From NCBI RefSeq assembly GCF_964355755.1, contig NC_092680.1:1307001-1371000 (forward strand): DNA of 64,000 nt. Reading direction: 5' to 3'. The translations under genes were made by a program, and so were the position numbers. Source of the stretch: Antedon mediterranea (lineage: Eukaryota > Echinodermata > Crinoidea > Comatulida > Antedonidae). The first letter of the stretch is position 1. Each line of letters opens with the position of its first letter. Below the pieces are notes generated by a model that ran no database searches, was not told the DNA's origin, and saw only the letters and a program-made list of their open reading frames with translations. Positions 25,201 through 37,690 of the stretch are shown one piece after another.

Positions 25201-28200
25201 CCCTGATACATGAATACAATAATTACCTTGATGTTTCGATATTCGTTAACATCCTAGCAGCATTCAGGTTAGTTGTTAACAGTCTAGAATATAGATGCTC
25301 CTTTAAAAAAAACCGAATAACTTATAAGATTTAAAAAAACACAAAATTAACAAGGCCTATACTGTTTATCATTCATTCATTCGTTCGTTCGTTCATTCAT
25401 TCAATCTTTTATTTCGGAATCTCTGGTCCACAGAAAGTAAAATTACGTATTACGTATAAATTAATTAAAAATAAACAAGACAAGTACTAATTACTACTAC
25501 TCATCTCGGGATGGCATTTCACCCGGAGAGCATCTTTGACTTATATAAGACGTTGTCTATAATCGTTGAGACTAAAACATTTATTAAGTTCAATCACTTT
25601 GTAGTTTGTTAGGTAAAGGTAAATTACAGTTACCTCATATCGTTCAGATGGCCAAAGTGACGTCGAGGTGGAAATGGCGTAAGTGGTGTCCCTTTAAGAC
25701 AAACGATACAGAATTAATGGAATTGGAATAAAGATTACCGGTATTCAGTTTGGTATGCTAATACAATATTAGAATAAGTAAATGTAAATGAATCAGGGAA
25801 GGGTGTAATTTAACTCTTCCCTGATGTTATTTAAACAAAAATTAAAATTGTAGGCTTTTATGATAGTTTCTGTACCACATAATATGTTTACTGCTCGTTT
25901 TTTCTGATACCATCCACTTACTTTAATTAATATCAAATGGAATGGGACTGCTCATACTTGCTCAGAATAAAACTATATTGCATGCAAGTCATCATTTTGT
26001 TTGATATCCATAAGTGGATCATAACTTACGTGCAAGACAGTGGACAGTTGCATTCCAATTCGTCTTCTTCATACAGTTGCTCAACAAGTTGACGGCATAT
26101 CTCTAAAATAAAATTGGTTATAGTTATTAAATAAAAGTTGAAAGTGATGATACATGATACAGTGCGTTACTGCGTATCTAGTTGCGCGGGGGACTTACGG
26201 CCAATATTTACACAGACGAGCGGTATCGGTAAGCGGAAAACCGCGTAGCTTATCCCATTGTAGAATGTGTATCTATCCTAAGCGGAAACTGCCCGTCAGC
26301 TCCGCATTGGTAAATAGAAATAAGGAATAATAACATAGATTCTATATTTGTATTACCGTCGTATTACGCAGTCATATTGAGTTGTCTATCTCTGGTGAAT
26401 CAGCTTTAATCTGTAATTGTGTTTTTTCTTTCTTATTCTTACGTTGTTTTTGATCTAGAACACTGCACTGGTCTGCTTCAATCAGGATGTCGGTAACGCA
26501 ACCACATTTGCCGTATAATTCCTGCTGTACACACGATTTGATACAAGCGGCTGTCGAGTAGTTAAACGAGCTTGATCTATATTGGGAGTCAGATCCATCT
26601 ACAGTGCAGTTTCCATAAGGTTCTGGTAGACGGGATATAGCTGTCTGAAAGGTAAACATTTAAATAACTGCTGTCGTATAACGAATTTAGCAGCAAATTA
26701 TTCGTCTCCAAATATGTTTTATGTTGTGTTATTATGTCTTAAGAAAGGGGACTCAGAACAAGCTAAAAACACTGACAACACTTGTAAATTTTCTTTCTAA
26801 GAAAATGAAACAAACTTCGTTTGCGGTGGAAGACATGCTTGCCCTATTGATGTTACTAATTATAATATTTCAGAGTGTACAGTAAGTAATATTTCTTGTT
26901 TCTTGTGTACCTGTCGTATGCCAATTGACGTAGCAGTCCCTGGGTTGGCAGTGATGCCATCGTCTTCCGGAAAAGGTTTAATGTCGGATGGATGAATCGA
27001 TATTCTTACACCTGTTTCTGGAGAAAGAATTCCTACGTACTCAGGTTGCTCCAGAAACAGTGTCAGATGAAGACCTGATAAAAACAAATAACATAAGAAA
27101 ATATAGAATAATGTCTCCAAGCATTGATTTAGTCTGGATAAAGCCAGTGTACCATTGTTTCTACTCTTCTCTTTAAAATAAGGCCAACAGCCATAAGTCG
27201 CGTGCTAAAACACATAGTGATACCTGACCGACAGACCGACAGACAGACCGTCAGACCGACAGACCGACCGACCGACATAGTGAACTATTATATTATATAG
27301 AGTCGCGTCCACGCTACTAAAAAACTCTTCATTTGCCGTTTTCAATGCTGGTGAACTTATTCAAATTGTATATTCATATTTCAAACAACGTACAATAGTA
27401 CTTTCGATCTTGGTCGTAGAACTGGTAGCTTATAAGGTTAACATTTAACTAATTGCTGTTTTCAATGCTGGTGAACTTATTCAAATTGTATATTCATCTT
27501 CTAACTACTGCATATTATTTATAAATTTCAAACAACGTGCAATAGTACTTTCGATCTTGGTCGTAGAACTGGTAGCTATAAGGCTCTACCATTTACTGTA
27601 AGAGAATTTTTCACTATTATGTACCGTTCTACGTTTATAGTTTCTATTGAAATATGAAATCTTTATTTACCATACTGTGCTCCTGATTTACTTGTTTTTC
27701 TCAACGGATAAAAGTCAGTGTTCACGTCGTGGTTAAATGTGTAACAGTTACCGTAATGCTTATTCTGAAACTTGTGGAACTCTCTAAACAAAAACAAAAA
27801 ACTTTTTTAAGGTAAAGTTAAGAGAGAAAGTCTGCACTGCCCGGCAACAATGCTGAAAAATCATTAAGAAAATACATACATTTACGCATGCGCATATGGG
27901 CCATGATTTCCTCTCGAAAAACATGCGCCACATGATATATTTTAAAGGTCACTAAATGTTAAGCTCTACTCTATCAAACTTTATGTGATAAAAAAGTGTG
28001 ATGTGCCCATATATGGACATAATGATGTCATATCACTACCATATTTGGGTATATCACTGCCATATTTGAGCATATCACACTTTTTTTTGTCAAACTAGTT
28101 TGATAGTATTCAACTTACGTATAATTACAACTGCGTTTGTCGAATGTACACTGTATTATGAGGTCCTCGGCGTTATGACCCAGGTCACGTAGTTCTTCTT

Positions 28201-30290
28201 TCGTCAGTCTTGTAACCTCCAGTATATCACTGAAGTCGTCTGCCTTTGAATTGTCATAAAATCCCTGCCAGTCGTTTTCATCCGTCACGTCACCCCAGTC
28301 GTAATAATGATCGTATTCAAAGGTGAAATCAGAATCATAATAATAGTTGTCGTACCAATCAAATAGATTGTGGTAAGATGATAGGGAAGAAGACGACGAT
28401 GATGATAAAGAGGAGGAGGAGGAGGAAGAAGAGGAGGAATAATTAGACGAAGAGGAAGAATAATTAGACGAAGAAGAGGAATATGACGTATCGTAGGACC
28501 AATCAAACCACCAGGAGTAATCGTAATCTCCACCTTCTATTCCACCATCGACTTCAAGAAGACCTTCGAATCGGGTTCCTGGCAAAGCAGATCTTCTTAA
28601 TCGATTCATATTACAAATAGTGATGGCAGGGAAAGTCAAGTCGCTCTTTGACACCACTTGAATCTGCGTGATCGTCGGTCTTTTTAAGTAATCCGAGATC
28701 AAATAGTAGCCCTGGTAACCAGAGAGGGCGAACAGACCAAGGGTCAACAACAACCAGAAAATGCGCAGAAGAACATGTGATTTCTCTGCAATGTGCGCAA
28801 TTCCATGCGCACTTGTCTTTCCAGCAAACTCATTGAATAGTTGGGTGTATGACGTCCGTTTGGGCCTATCTAGTTTGACCTCATTGGCATGTTCCACCAC
28901 GGGTGCTGGTTCATATATCGGTACTGCATATCCCTCCGTGTTACCATGGATGATGACTGCTGGCTGCCTATGAGAAAACAAAACAATCATAAAGTAAATC
29001 ATATGAAATTATCACCCGATTATTGATTTATTAATACTATTTGCAATTTATTACCATGATTAATGTTAGATTTTTAAAATAAAAGTTGAAATTTGAATTA
29101 TTACTAGTAAATAATTATTTTTAGTAATAGTTTAAATAAAAATGTACTGCACTGGTGATTAATAAACTATTTATACATTTTTTCAATCATTATTTTATTA
29201 GTCTCGTTTTGTACAGTCATAATCACTATCCTAATTGTAATTCATAACTCCACTTTGTAACTACCATTGCCACCAACATTTTCAAAGTCTTATCAGCTCT
29301 CAGACATTCTCAATTTGTTGTCCTACCACGTGAAAATGTAATATAATTGCAAATCTTATTTTCATTACAGAATTCCCTTGAAACATATTGATTTCAATGT
29401 ATTCGATAACTAATGAGATCATTAAAATTAATCCACAATTACAGTATTTGTATTTTTGGCATTAAATATTAATATGTACATTATGTTATCAATAATTGGA
29501 ATTTAAAATACTAGTATTTCAAATAACCGAGAACGACATCTATATTATAACGGAATAACGTGTAATTGTACTTCTTTTCCTCTCCTATAACAATGTTTTG
29601 TATGAATATATACATTGCTAAGCGTTTGGCTATACTATGTTTAAAATGGCAATTTTCTGCGAAAAATCAGTTTGTCGATGTGACCGATTCTGTGTATTTC
29701 TACACTTCAGGCAGCCATGAGTAGCCAGTGCAATCATAAACAAATGATGCAATTTAGATATCACAGCCCCAAAGAATAGATTATCGTTGGCCCAAAAACA
29801 CGTTGTTTCTTTCCTATTATTTTGACAAAATAGGTTATTTTTTTCAAAATATGTTTAGAAAAGGATGTTTATAAGAGTTACCACAGAAAAGAGAAATTAT
29901 TATCAAAGTTAATCTCTGATTTAATAATAAGTTAGTGAAACAGTGTGGTGCGGACTTTTCCTGGTTTATTTAACAATAACACTTTCTTTATTTTTACACT
30001 TGTGCTAAATTGTAAATTTAAAATAATTAACCATAACATTTATTGCTACTGTACTTTTGTATCTTAAACTTGTGCGTCCATGACTTACATAACAAACACC
30101 AACTAAAGGATACATTTATACTTAAACTTGTGCGTCCATGACTTACATAACAAACTCCAACTAAAGGATACATTTATACTTAAGACCATACAAATTATAA
30201 CATACTAACACATAACAGCATTTACAATATACACAGAAATAAAGAATACTAAATTGTTTTTAATTATAATAACGAATTAACTTACTGCAT
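22237..30290 (-). CDS. DEG/ENaC (ASIC-like) sodium channel subunit, gene A
   Basis: Ten coding exons on the minus strand: 30290-30286 (ATG plus 2 nt), 28967-28119, 27783-27671, 27074-26911, 26644-26443, 26102-26030, 25691-25634, 25300-25227, 24530-24455 and 22389-22237. The sum is 1767 nt, 588 aa, with all phases compatible. The N-terminus holds the gating His-Gly motif (56-57), TM1 is about 68-92, and FPAITICN (114-121) follows. An acidic, Tyr/Ser-rich low-complexity insert comes next, then the Cys-rich extracellular domain (GKCGCV, ECNCPLSC), TSLWPSERYE, and TM2 with GGLLGLYIGVS, whose Gly-Val-Ser (555-557) is the selectivity filter. Subunits assemble as trimeric amiloride-type Na+ channels in the plasma membrane; the gating stimulus is unknown. 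The gene lies head-to-head with paralogue B. The 5-nt coding first exon rests on a strong donor and the in-frame join only. Confidence 0.9.
22829..22902 (-). repeat. tRNA-like sequence, probable SINE head or tRNA pseudogene
   Basis: On the minus strand a TGGCGTAACGGGTAATG block (A-box position) is followed by GGATTCGAACC (perfect B-box). The anticodon arm does not fold cleanly, so a functional tRNA is unlikely. It lies in the last intron of channel gene A. Confidence 0.5.
22999..23262 (+). mobile_element. tRNA-derived SINE
   Basis: The first 72 bp (22999-23070) form a tRNA-like cloverleaf: TTGGCTCAGTCGCCTGAGCG (A-box), an anticodon loop TTAACAA on a CGTG/CACG stem, and a perfect T arm (GTGGG, TTCGATT, CCCAC). 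The acceptor stem has one mismatch (A against C), and the fifth anticodon pair is T against C. The anticodon would read AAC (Val). A tRNA-unrelated body follows (GTTCACAGATCAAACG, GGCAGGGCCTTAGTGC) and ends at a T-run. This structure is that of a tRNA-type SINE. Confidence 0.65.
23370..24310. repeat. Dispersed repeat, related to 46420-47290
   Basis: Contains GTTTTAAACAGATAGTTTGT, CTCCGATG, AAAACCCCACCTAA and TAACATTATCATAATTATCA, all recurring near 47.0-47.27 kb. It also contains two diverged internal copies of TTTGGTATGC(C/T)GTGCGTTGTT (23392, 24186). It lies in the last intron of channel gene A. No ORF was seen. Confidence 0.75.
25056..25273 (-). repeat. Tandem duplication with a partial copy of gene A exon 8
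   Basis: A roughly 100-115 bp unit (CAGTTGACCACACCC, ACAAACCACGCCCT, AATAATTACCTTGATGTTTC) is duplicated. The copy at 25227-25273 is the 3' half of the real exon 8. The second copy at 25109-25155 repeats its last ~45 nt with three substitutions and keeps the GTAATT donor, but has no exon 5' half or acceptor. It is a decoy donor downstream of the true one. Confidence 0.85.
27190..27320. repeat. Dispersed element with a GACC/GACA microsatellite
   Basis: Contains AGTCGCGTGCTAAAACACAT, a (GACC/GACA)n run at 27227-27278, and GAGTCGCGTCCACGCTACT. Related blocks occur at 30650-30790 and 34235-34350, so this is a dispersed short element. It lies in intron 3 of channel gene A. Confidence 0.6.
27330..27595. 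repeat. Direct duplication in gene A intron 3
   Basis: CGTTTTCAATGCTGG, TGAACTTATTCAAATTGTAT and ACTTTCGATCTTGGTCGTAG appear twice, in two copies of about 115-125 bp. Confidence 0.85.
27959..28110. mobile_element. MITE family 1 in gene A intron 2
   Basis: TTAAGCTCTACTCTATCAAA on the left. The right end stops at TAGTTTGATAGTA and the outer part of the right inverted repeat is missing. It ends 3 bp from the donor (ACTTAC, 28113-28118) of exon 2. Confidence 0.85.
28379..28480 (-). repeat. Coding microsatellite in gene A exon 2
   Basis: A GAG/GAA/GAT-rich purine run on the plus strand encodes a serine-rich tract on the minus strand (about 25 Ser within 35 codons), in the extracellular part just after TM1. 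The tract has expanded in frame. Confidence 0.85.
30064..30182. repeat. 57-bp direct duplication in gene A intron 1
   Basis: ACTTGTGCGTCCATGACTTA, CATAACAAAC and CCAACTAAAGGATACATTTA occur twice in tandem with one difference. Confidence 0.9.
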
Positions 30291-33160
30291 ATCTGTCTGT
30301 CCTCCGTTAATAAACTCGTATCAACTTGTTGGAGTAAAAACACGTCTGCATTCGGTTACTGTCAATCCAAACAATTGCTTTATTTATCAATCTCACAATT
30401 GGTAAAGAGATTTATGTAAATGTCTTACATTTGTACTTAGCTTTTGTTTAATCCAGAATCAGTTAGTTACCATAACATTATCGACTGCTTGATCAGGGTC
30501 AGAAATATAACCAACTACAAAATTCCTTCATTACCTATATTAGGTCAGCCTTCGTTTCAGGAATCCTTTCATTTACAAACTCGTATTGTAATTACTCGAT
30601 TGAGCGTTTTGAACATGGGCTATCAGAGTAAATATGATATCTTCGAGGAATTGGCCTGGCTTCTGGCTTTTCAGTCGCGTGCAAATGCGACTCTACAGCT
30701 CACTATGTCGATCGGTCGGTCGGTCGGTCGATAAACATTAATTCAAATTTGAGCACGTGACGACTGCAGCCATGTATATGGCCTTGTTAAAACATTAACA
30801 CGATGTTGAACATACACATTTAGTTACACTGTTCCAATGATAGGCACATATTTAAGATTTGTTCCTTGAATATAATCCATCTTTCTTTCTGTCTTTCTTT
30901 CATTTTTCCTTTCTTTCTTGCTTCAATTTAAAGCCACATGGCATTGACACCTAATGTGTACACTTTAAGGTGCTTTGTGATCGATAGTGCCGACCAATAT
31001 CACATTAACCCTTAATAGCGTCGATAATTTATCAAAGTCACATTTGTTTTTGGAGCATGTGTATTTAAATCAACAACCGATATCGATTGGTAATTATGAT
31101 ACAGAAAATGACCACTTACTATTGTAATTTTTTTTTAATGACACATTTTTGAGAGAAATTGTTACAATACTGCATTGCTAATAAACAATAACACTTACAA
31201 ACTAAATCGATATACAAAGACGTGACAAAACACAAACTTAATTGTATTTTTACCAATTTCTACAAATGATAATATGAATAAAAAAATATTTAAAAAAATA
31301 TGAAACACGCATTCATGTTTTCTCCTACCTTCTGAAATGTGAATAATAATGTTCTGGCAATTTGGTATTAGTTCATGAACTGTTTAAGTATGTGCTTATA
31401 TATAAATTTACGTAAGGGCAAAATTCGGTAAATCGCGCCTTACTTCTAGAATTTTTACTCAATGGTATATAAAGTTGGTTCGTATTTTCGGTACTGATTT
31501 TAACCACCTGATGTAACCCTGTTTACTAATTAAATTAAGTTAGATAATTAGTTATTGACGATTAAAACGAATTTAGGTTCAACGATTTGCCCCAAATAGG
31601 GGTGTTTTCCGATCGTGGTATACACTGTCTAATGGATGTCCATCTTGAAAATTACCCGCCACATAAATGCGAGGAGGCTTCGCATTTTCCTATCACCTCC
31701 TACGATAATGGTTTTTAATAGCTGAAAACCGGTTGAACAGTTCGAGTACAGCATCATAATGGAAGGCAGTGGGATTAATGTTTTTTTTTACCACTTCTCA
31801 TATCCTACTAAACTTATATCAATAATATCAAGACAATGTGATACTGTGTGTCACATGACATTATACAGTAGCCACTTTTTCAAGAACGTTATGTCGAAGA
31901 TGCTGCAGAGACTCGACAATTTTAGCCATCCAATTTCACTCGAAACCGTTATGTTATGATCGAATATTACTGTATATCTTATGCATCGTTTGGTCATAGA
32001 AGCAAAATCTATTAGCAAATTGATTTCAGTATCCTCAAATTGGTTATACATTTCAGGAAAACACTCACTTTGCGTGTAAAATACACTAGTATGGTCTATA
32101 AAGAGGCAAGATAGTCATATTATTCGTTAAAAAAAATATATATATATATTATAAATAAAATGCTAATTAATGTTATATATTTGATTATTAGTATAGTAGG
32201 CCAAATGTTAAGGCATAGAAGGAATATACTGGGAGGTTTCTGATATCTTGATAAAATGGAAATTTCCATCGTTTTCAACAAATAATCAGATACAACACAG
32301 TTAAGTTGCTCCGTGGTGTATTGTTTACGAATATGTAAAATTGTATTCCATATTGGCTGATTTTTATTCAATGTTGAAAGTGGCGAAAGTGATAAGCGGC
32401 TTCGGTACTTATGACCTATCTTTTACTCATTATAAAGTCAATAATAATGAAATTGCATAGAATTCTTTTAGATGTCAATAAACCGAATGCGTAGCAACAA
32501 ATGCGCGTTCGTTCAATCGTGTAGTGTTAATTCATCGATTTGTTTAGAAGAAAAAAAAGACGCAGATATTCAATTCCTATCCCTGTACTTTACAATGGAT
32601 GTGTGCAATAATGTAAGTCGTTTTATTGTTATATTTTTTGCTTTTATTAGTTGCTTTTTTTTTTTAAGAATTCAGCTGCAGGCTTTTAATTACAATTCAT
32701 TTATAAAGCATGTATTTTTTTTAATTGCTTTTTTGCGTACAGAGATTCTCGTACGACGGTATTATGGCTAGCGCCAATAGTTTCTTGTTGTTCGACATGA
32801 GACCGTGCGAGAAGTGGCAGATCACCGATAATTGATTGTGTGATATTCTTACTGGTCTGTTTTACCAATAATGATAAAAGAACATTCTTCGAGATATAAT
32901 GTTATGAGTATGGAACGCCTCCTCTGCATGATAAATGTAAACTGGAGGCCTAATTGTTAAACTATATAACTAGAATGCAACAATTGAAGAATGTCCAGTT
33001 TATTTATGTATATTTATTATTTATTATGAATTTAAATTTTAATAAATGATCCGAACACACACAACAATAAGGGTTAAATTAAATTACAATTATCTATTCA
33101 CAGTGTGTGGTTTCAATCTTATGTTTTTGATGATTTTCCACAATTCGACGTGATTTCAAA
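30291..33160. promoter_or_regulatory. Intergenic region between divergent channel genes A and B
   Basis: 2.87 kb separates the two start codons, which face away from each other, so any promoters and shared enhancers lie here. I see a short dispersed element (30650-30790) with a GGTC microsatellite at 30711-30732, a (CTTT)n-like run near 30890, and no convincing ORF. A specific promoter cannot be placed from sequence alone. Confidence 0.5.
30650..30790 (-). repeat. Dispersed short element, GGTC-bearing copy
   Basis: AGTCGCGTGCAAATGCGACT, a CGATCGGTCGGTCGGTCGGT run, GTGACGACTGCAGCCATGTA and TATGGCC. The same blocks occur in reverse order and orientation at 34235-34350. Confidence 0.7.
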
Positions 33161-34455
33161 ATGGCAGATAGTCCAAGTTCTAAACAACCCAACGAGACAC
33201 TAAAAGAGATAATTGAAGATTTTGGTAATAACACAACAGCACATGGAATACCCCGGATTATCACCGCAACGAGCCTTTTACCAAAATTATTTTGGACTGT
33301 GCTGTGTCTGGTTGCGTTTTCTTTCTTTGCCTATCAATCTATAGAGATTCTCGAAGAATATCGCAGCTACCCAACTACAACGAAATTAGAATTAATACCA
33401 AAAAGTAAAGTTTCATTTCCCTCGGTGACTATCTGTAATATGAACCGTTTACGGAGATCAGCTTTAACAGGAACACGATTTGAAGAACTGGTTGACATTG
33501 ATGGTGGTTTTGACAAGGATTACAACGACTGGTTTGCATCCGATGTGTTTGCTGACTCATCGTATGAATCGCAGAGTGTCGATGCTGAATCACAGCAACC
33601 TCTTAATTATTCAACCACGTCATCAAGTTTGTTGGATAACGGAACAGAACCAACTTTCCCATCATCCAACGGGGCAAGTGACAATGGTGGAGGTGACTAC
33701 GGTGGTCCTTCTGGTGGTGGTCTTTCTGGTGGTGGTCCTTCTGGTGGTGGAAATGACTACGGTGGTCCTTCTGGTGGTGGAAATGACTACGGTGGTCCTT
33801 CTGGTGGGGATGGTGGTGGTTTTGGTGGTGGTGGAGATTATAACGGTGATTCTTCTTCTTCCTCTTATTACTCTTGGTATGACTTCAATTTCTTTCAATC
33901 GCTCAATTTTGTGTACGATGATTATTACAACTGGGGAAATATTGAAAACCCCAACGACTGGAGGGCAATTTACGATAATTCAGTAAGTCAGGATTATAGT
34001 GACGTGGTGAAAGCTCTTAACCCTACAAAAGAGGAACTAAGAGACCATGGCCACCAGGCAAGAGACTTTATACTGCAATGTACGTTTGATAAGAGAATGT
34101 GTAATTATACGTAAGTACAACAACTTTATCTTTTTTCCTTTTATAAAACAAAATACATTTCAACTATATTTCAACTCGCCACCATGACAAGTTTAGTTAT
34201 TATTTGCTGTTTTTTTTTAATTTTTGTTATTACGTTTAGCAACAAACAAGGCCATATACATGGCTGCAGTCGTGTGCGCAAATTTGAGTTACTGTTTACT
34301 GATCGACCACTGACATAGTGAGCTATTGCCGCGTTTGCATGCGACTAAAAATATGTCGACATCGTTAACCCCAAAATAATAACTATCAACTCTGTTAACG
34401 ATTTATCGAAACCAAATTTCAATTAGGTCTAAAATTGATTATTATTATTATTATT

Positions 34456-34539
<84 letters not shown>

Positions 34540-37384
34540 GGTGTTGGTGTTATTATTATTATTATTATTTATTTTGTTTCAGTGATTTTCTCCAGTTTCA
34601 AAATTTAGAATTTGGAAATTGCTATACATTTAACCACGGCACAGACGAGGTTTTACGACATACTAGTCAAACCGGCGCTCAGTTTGGTAACAATTTTTTT
34701 TATCTTATTTTCTTTATTCAACAACTAATAATGCCATTTAAATTTAAAGTATATTTCATTAAATATTGTGTGTTGTTTAACATCATAAAGTAGTTCTGTG
34801 AAAAGTACGCTGTTTATAAGAGATATGCATTTCTTGATTACTATACGAAACGACCTATTACTAAATAGTAATAATAAAGCATCACAATCGATTTATTTCA
34901 AAATTGTTTTTTTTATGGCATTAGGACTGCACTTGACATTGTTAATCGAACAACCAGAATATGTTGGAATTCTGTCACATGATGTTGGTGCTCGGGTTTC
35001 TGTTCACGCACCAAACATTGCGCCTCATCCGGAAGACACTGGGATTGCTATTGAGACGGGAACATCTACATCGATTGGTTTACGACAAGTAAGTAGTTTA
35101 GCCTACATATATTACTAACAGTTTGTGATTTTTAGACAACTTTACTTTGAAATGACCAAACGCAGGTAGCAGGGGTTATAACAACACACTTCGGAGGAAC
35201 AAGTTATGTGAGTGCAAGTATATATCCTATGGCTTAGAAAAGATTGAGTAAAGATGGTTTCACACTATTTCTATAAGTATTACAATATAATAATATAATT
35301 GAATATGTATTTTTAGATCGGTCAAAGTTATAATCAATTCTTTCATTTTTTTTTAATCTTTCCACCAATATATTTATATAGAATGAAATAACTCGACTAA
35401 ATGGAAATTACGGAAATTGTTCCGACGAGCAAGACAAAAATGAAGAAGAAGGCATGTACTACTATGACTATTCCTATCCGTCATGTAAGAAGTTTTGTCT
35501 ACAGAACGAACTTGAAGAGAATTGTGGATGTGTTTCTGATATATACATCGATGCACCAAAATGTGACTTTCTAAACAAAACACAGCGTGGGTATTATGTA
35601 ATTTTACACTATAAATTCAGAGATTCATTCAACATTTATTTAGAAACAGTTCAAGAAATAAAAGAAGCGTGCATTTACAATAACTTAAATGGTAACAATA
35701 AATAGGAACTGTTTTAGGGATCGGAAAAAGAAGTAAAAGAACTTGTCTAATACCAACCCCTAAACAAAAAATTAAAGCATAAATCAAAACATGAAAGTTT
35801 AAAATCAAATGTATTTTCTTTTCTGCTTCAGAGAAATGCCAGCAATTGATTGAAACTCTTGCAACTGAAGATAAACTAGATTGTAACTGTCCCCTGCGAT
35901 GCACGTGAGTTACCTCCAGTTTAGTTCTCTTTATTGTAAATTGTTTTTTAATTTTGTTTGTAAATATGTCTTTTAGACAAAAATGATAGTAATCATGTTA
36001 TAAATTGATCAAATTACGTCAGCCTTAAGCTCTGTGTACACTATCAAACTAGTTTGACAAAAAAAAAAAGTGTGATGTGCCAAATGGTAGTGATATGCTT
36101 AACATGGTAGTGATATGACATCATTCGGATGTCCATATATGGGTACATCACATTGTTTTGTCACATAAAGTTTGATAGTGTAGACAGAGTTTTAAAACTT
36201 GAATCTGATATACAGCATTGCCCCACGCTTGCAACGTGCATGTAATAGTGAATTATAGACTCGTAACTTACCCTACTACTGGATATATATTGGCTACTAT
36301 CCCTTATATCTTTGCTTTCTATATTTTTTTTTTAAATTGGAGAATCACTGTATATTTAAATTATAGAGAAGTAAGCTATTACACTTCGATATCAACATCT
36401 CTGTGGCCGTCTGAGCGTTATCAAGACCATTTGTACAGCAGAGTGAAGGATGAAAATACTAAAGTATCAAATATTTTGGACAGTTTTGAAAAAACAAGGT
36501 AGTTGAATGGTTGTTAACGGCAATATTAAACGGGAAAATAAATATAAAAATACTTTAGATGCAAAATATACAGAATATAACTATCCTATGATAGGAAACA
36601 ACACAATACATTAACTGATTAACTGATTGACTGATTTTTTCACAGAAAAAATTTACTTCGCGTCAAAATCTTCTTTGAAGAGTTAAACTTCCAATCTATA
36701 AATGAAGTACCGATTTATAGCGTAAGTTCCATTACTCAATATTATTTTATGAATTAATATGGTATTGATCAATAATTATTTTCAAAATAAATAGATTCTC
36801 CATAAATAGTAAAATTACCAAAAATAGATTTTGAATTTGTATTTCTCAATTGCTTTCACTAAAATAATGATGCAATCCAAGCAGCGTTCAATTCGTTTAA
36901 TTATCTATATTAATTATACACTTTTTTTAATGCATTTGTTCAGCTGTTATAGGACTACTATTGATAATTATGCAGACCTCTTGTAGTATATAACTAAATT
37001 ATATCTTTCTATGTTTTTTTTATGTTGTTAATAAAATTTAGATGTTCATTTAATAATTGTCTGAAACATTATTAAAGGGTTATCCTCTGCTAAACCATAA
37101 CAGTTATAATTATTTAGTATCTATATGATTTTGTTAATTTCAAACTATAATGTATTGCATTGTGTATATTATGGATGGCAATACATATTAGAAACACGCA
37201 AACATTGGCCTTTTCTTATTTTCAGACTGCTTCGCTTCTTGGTTCACTTGGCGGTCTCCTTGGTCTTTATATCGGCTTGTCCACGATCACAATGGTTGAG
37301 ATCATCATCTTGTTTATCGACATTATACGATTCACGTGTAGAAAGATGTTTTGCAGAAACAGAGTTATGGCTTTTCAAAATTGA
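33161..37384 (+). CDS. DEG/ENaC (ASIC-like) sodium channel subunit, gene B
   Basis: Eight coding exons: 33161-34110, 34583-34686, 34925-35088, 35382-35586, 35832-35904, 36367-36498, 36646-36721 and 37226-37384. The sum is 1863 nt, 620 aa, and phases all fit. Landmarks are His-Gly 28-29, TM1 about 42-62, FPSVTICN 86-93, a Gly/Ser-rich low-complexity insert where gene A has poly-Ser, NCGCVSDIYIDAPKC, DCNCPLRC, TSLWPSERYQ, and TM2 with GGLLGLYIGLS (filter Gly-Leu-Ser 585-587). Exon 6 is continuous where gene A has two exons (25691-25634 and 25300-25227), so one intron was lost or gained. The exon-4 donor is the weak GTGGGT. A second copy of the last two exons lies at 45098 and 46214. Clearly a paralogue of gene A; stimulus and expression are unknown. 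Confidence 0.92.
33686..33850 (+). repeat. Coding tandem repeat in gene B exon 1
   Basis: GGTGGTCCTTCTGGTGG-type units, some with AAATGACTAC, encode a Gly/Ser/Asp repeat (GGPSGGGNDY). The position corresponds to the serine tract of gene A. Confidence 0.9.
34235..34350 (+). repeat. Dispersed short element in gene B intron 1
   Basis: GGCCATATACATGGCTGCAG, CACTGACATAGTGAGCTATT and GCGTTTGCATGCGACTAAAA. It is an inverted relative of 30650-30790 and also related to 27190-27320. Confidence 0.7.
34438..34572. repeat. (ATT)n microsatellite in gene B intron 1
   Basis: An uninterrupted trinucleotide run with two or three GTG interruptions, ending just before the exon 2 acceptor. Confidence 0.97.
36025..36193. 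mobile_element. MITE family 1 in gene B intron 5
   Basis: TTAAGCTCTGTGTACACTAT to ATAGTGTAGACAGAGTTTTA, full length, about 169 bp, with all core blocks. Confidence 0.92.
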
Positions 37385-37541
37385 TTAAATAACTATAGGT
37401 AGTAACAATGAGCCAAAATTAGTAAGTACCTATAGTACATTTTTTACTTAATGTTGATGACTTGGATATTTACTGTGAAGCTTGTCGAAGAACAGAGAAA
37501 ACATATGCCTACTGTATTTAGATATGTTTGTTAAATTCACA

Positions 37542-37690
37542 TTCAGAGATGGGTGTGGTATCAAGATGGGTGTGGTATCAAGATGGGTGTGGTATTAAGA
37601 TGGGTGTGGTATCAAGATGGGTGTGGTATCAAGATGGGTGTGGTATTAAGATGGGTGTGGTATCAAGATGGGTGTGGTATCAAGATGGTC
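37542..37690. repeat. 17-bp minisatellite
   Basis: About nine copies of GATGGGTGTGGTATCAA, with ATTAA variants, just after the gene B stop. It is open in one frame only because 17-mers cycle through it. Confidence 0.95.

Noticed and set aside
26160-26330. Possible MITE with GCGGAAAACCGCGTAGC
   Set aside because: Short internal inverted words are present, but I could not find consistent terminal inverted repeats or a second copy in the window.
28285-28533. Pro/Leu-rich minus-strand ORF
   Set aside because: Alternate-frame reading of the serine tract in channel gene A exon 2.
33480-33986. 168-codon Val/Thr-rich ORF and its antisense partner
   Set aside because: Alternate frames of the Gly/Ser repeat in channel gene B exon 1.
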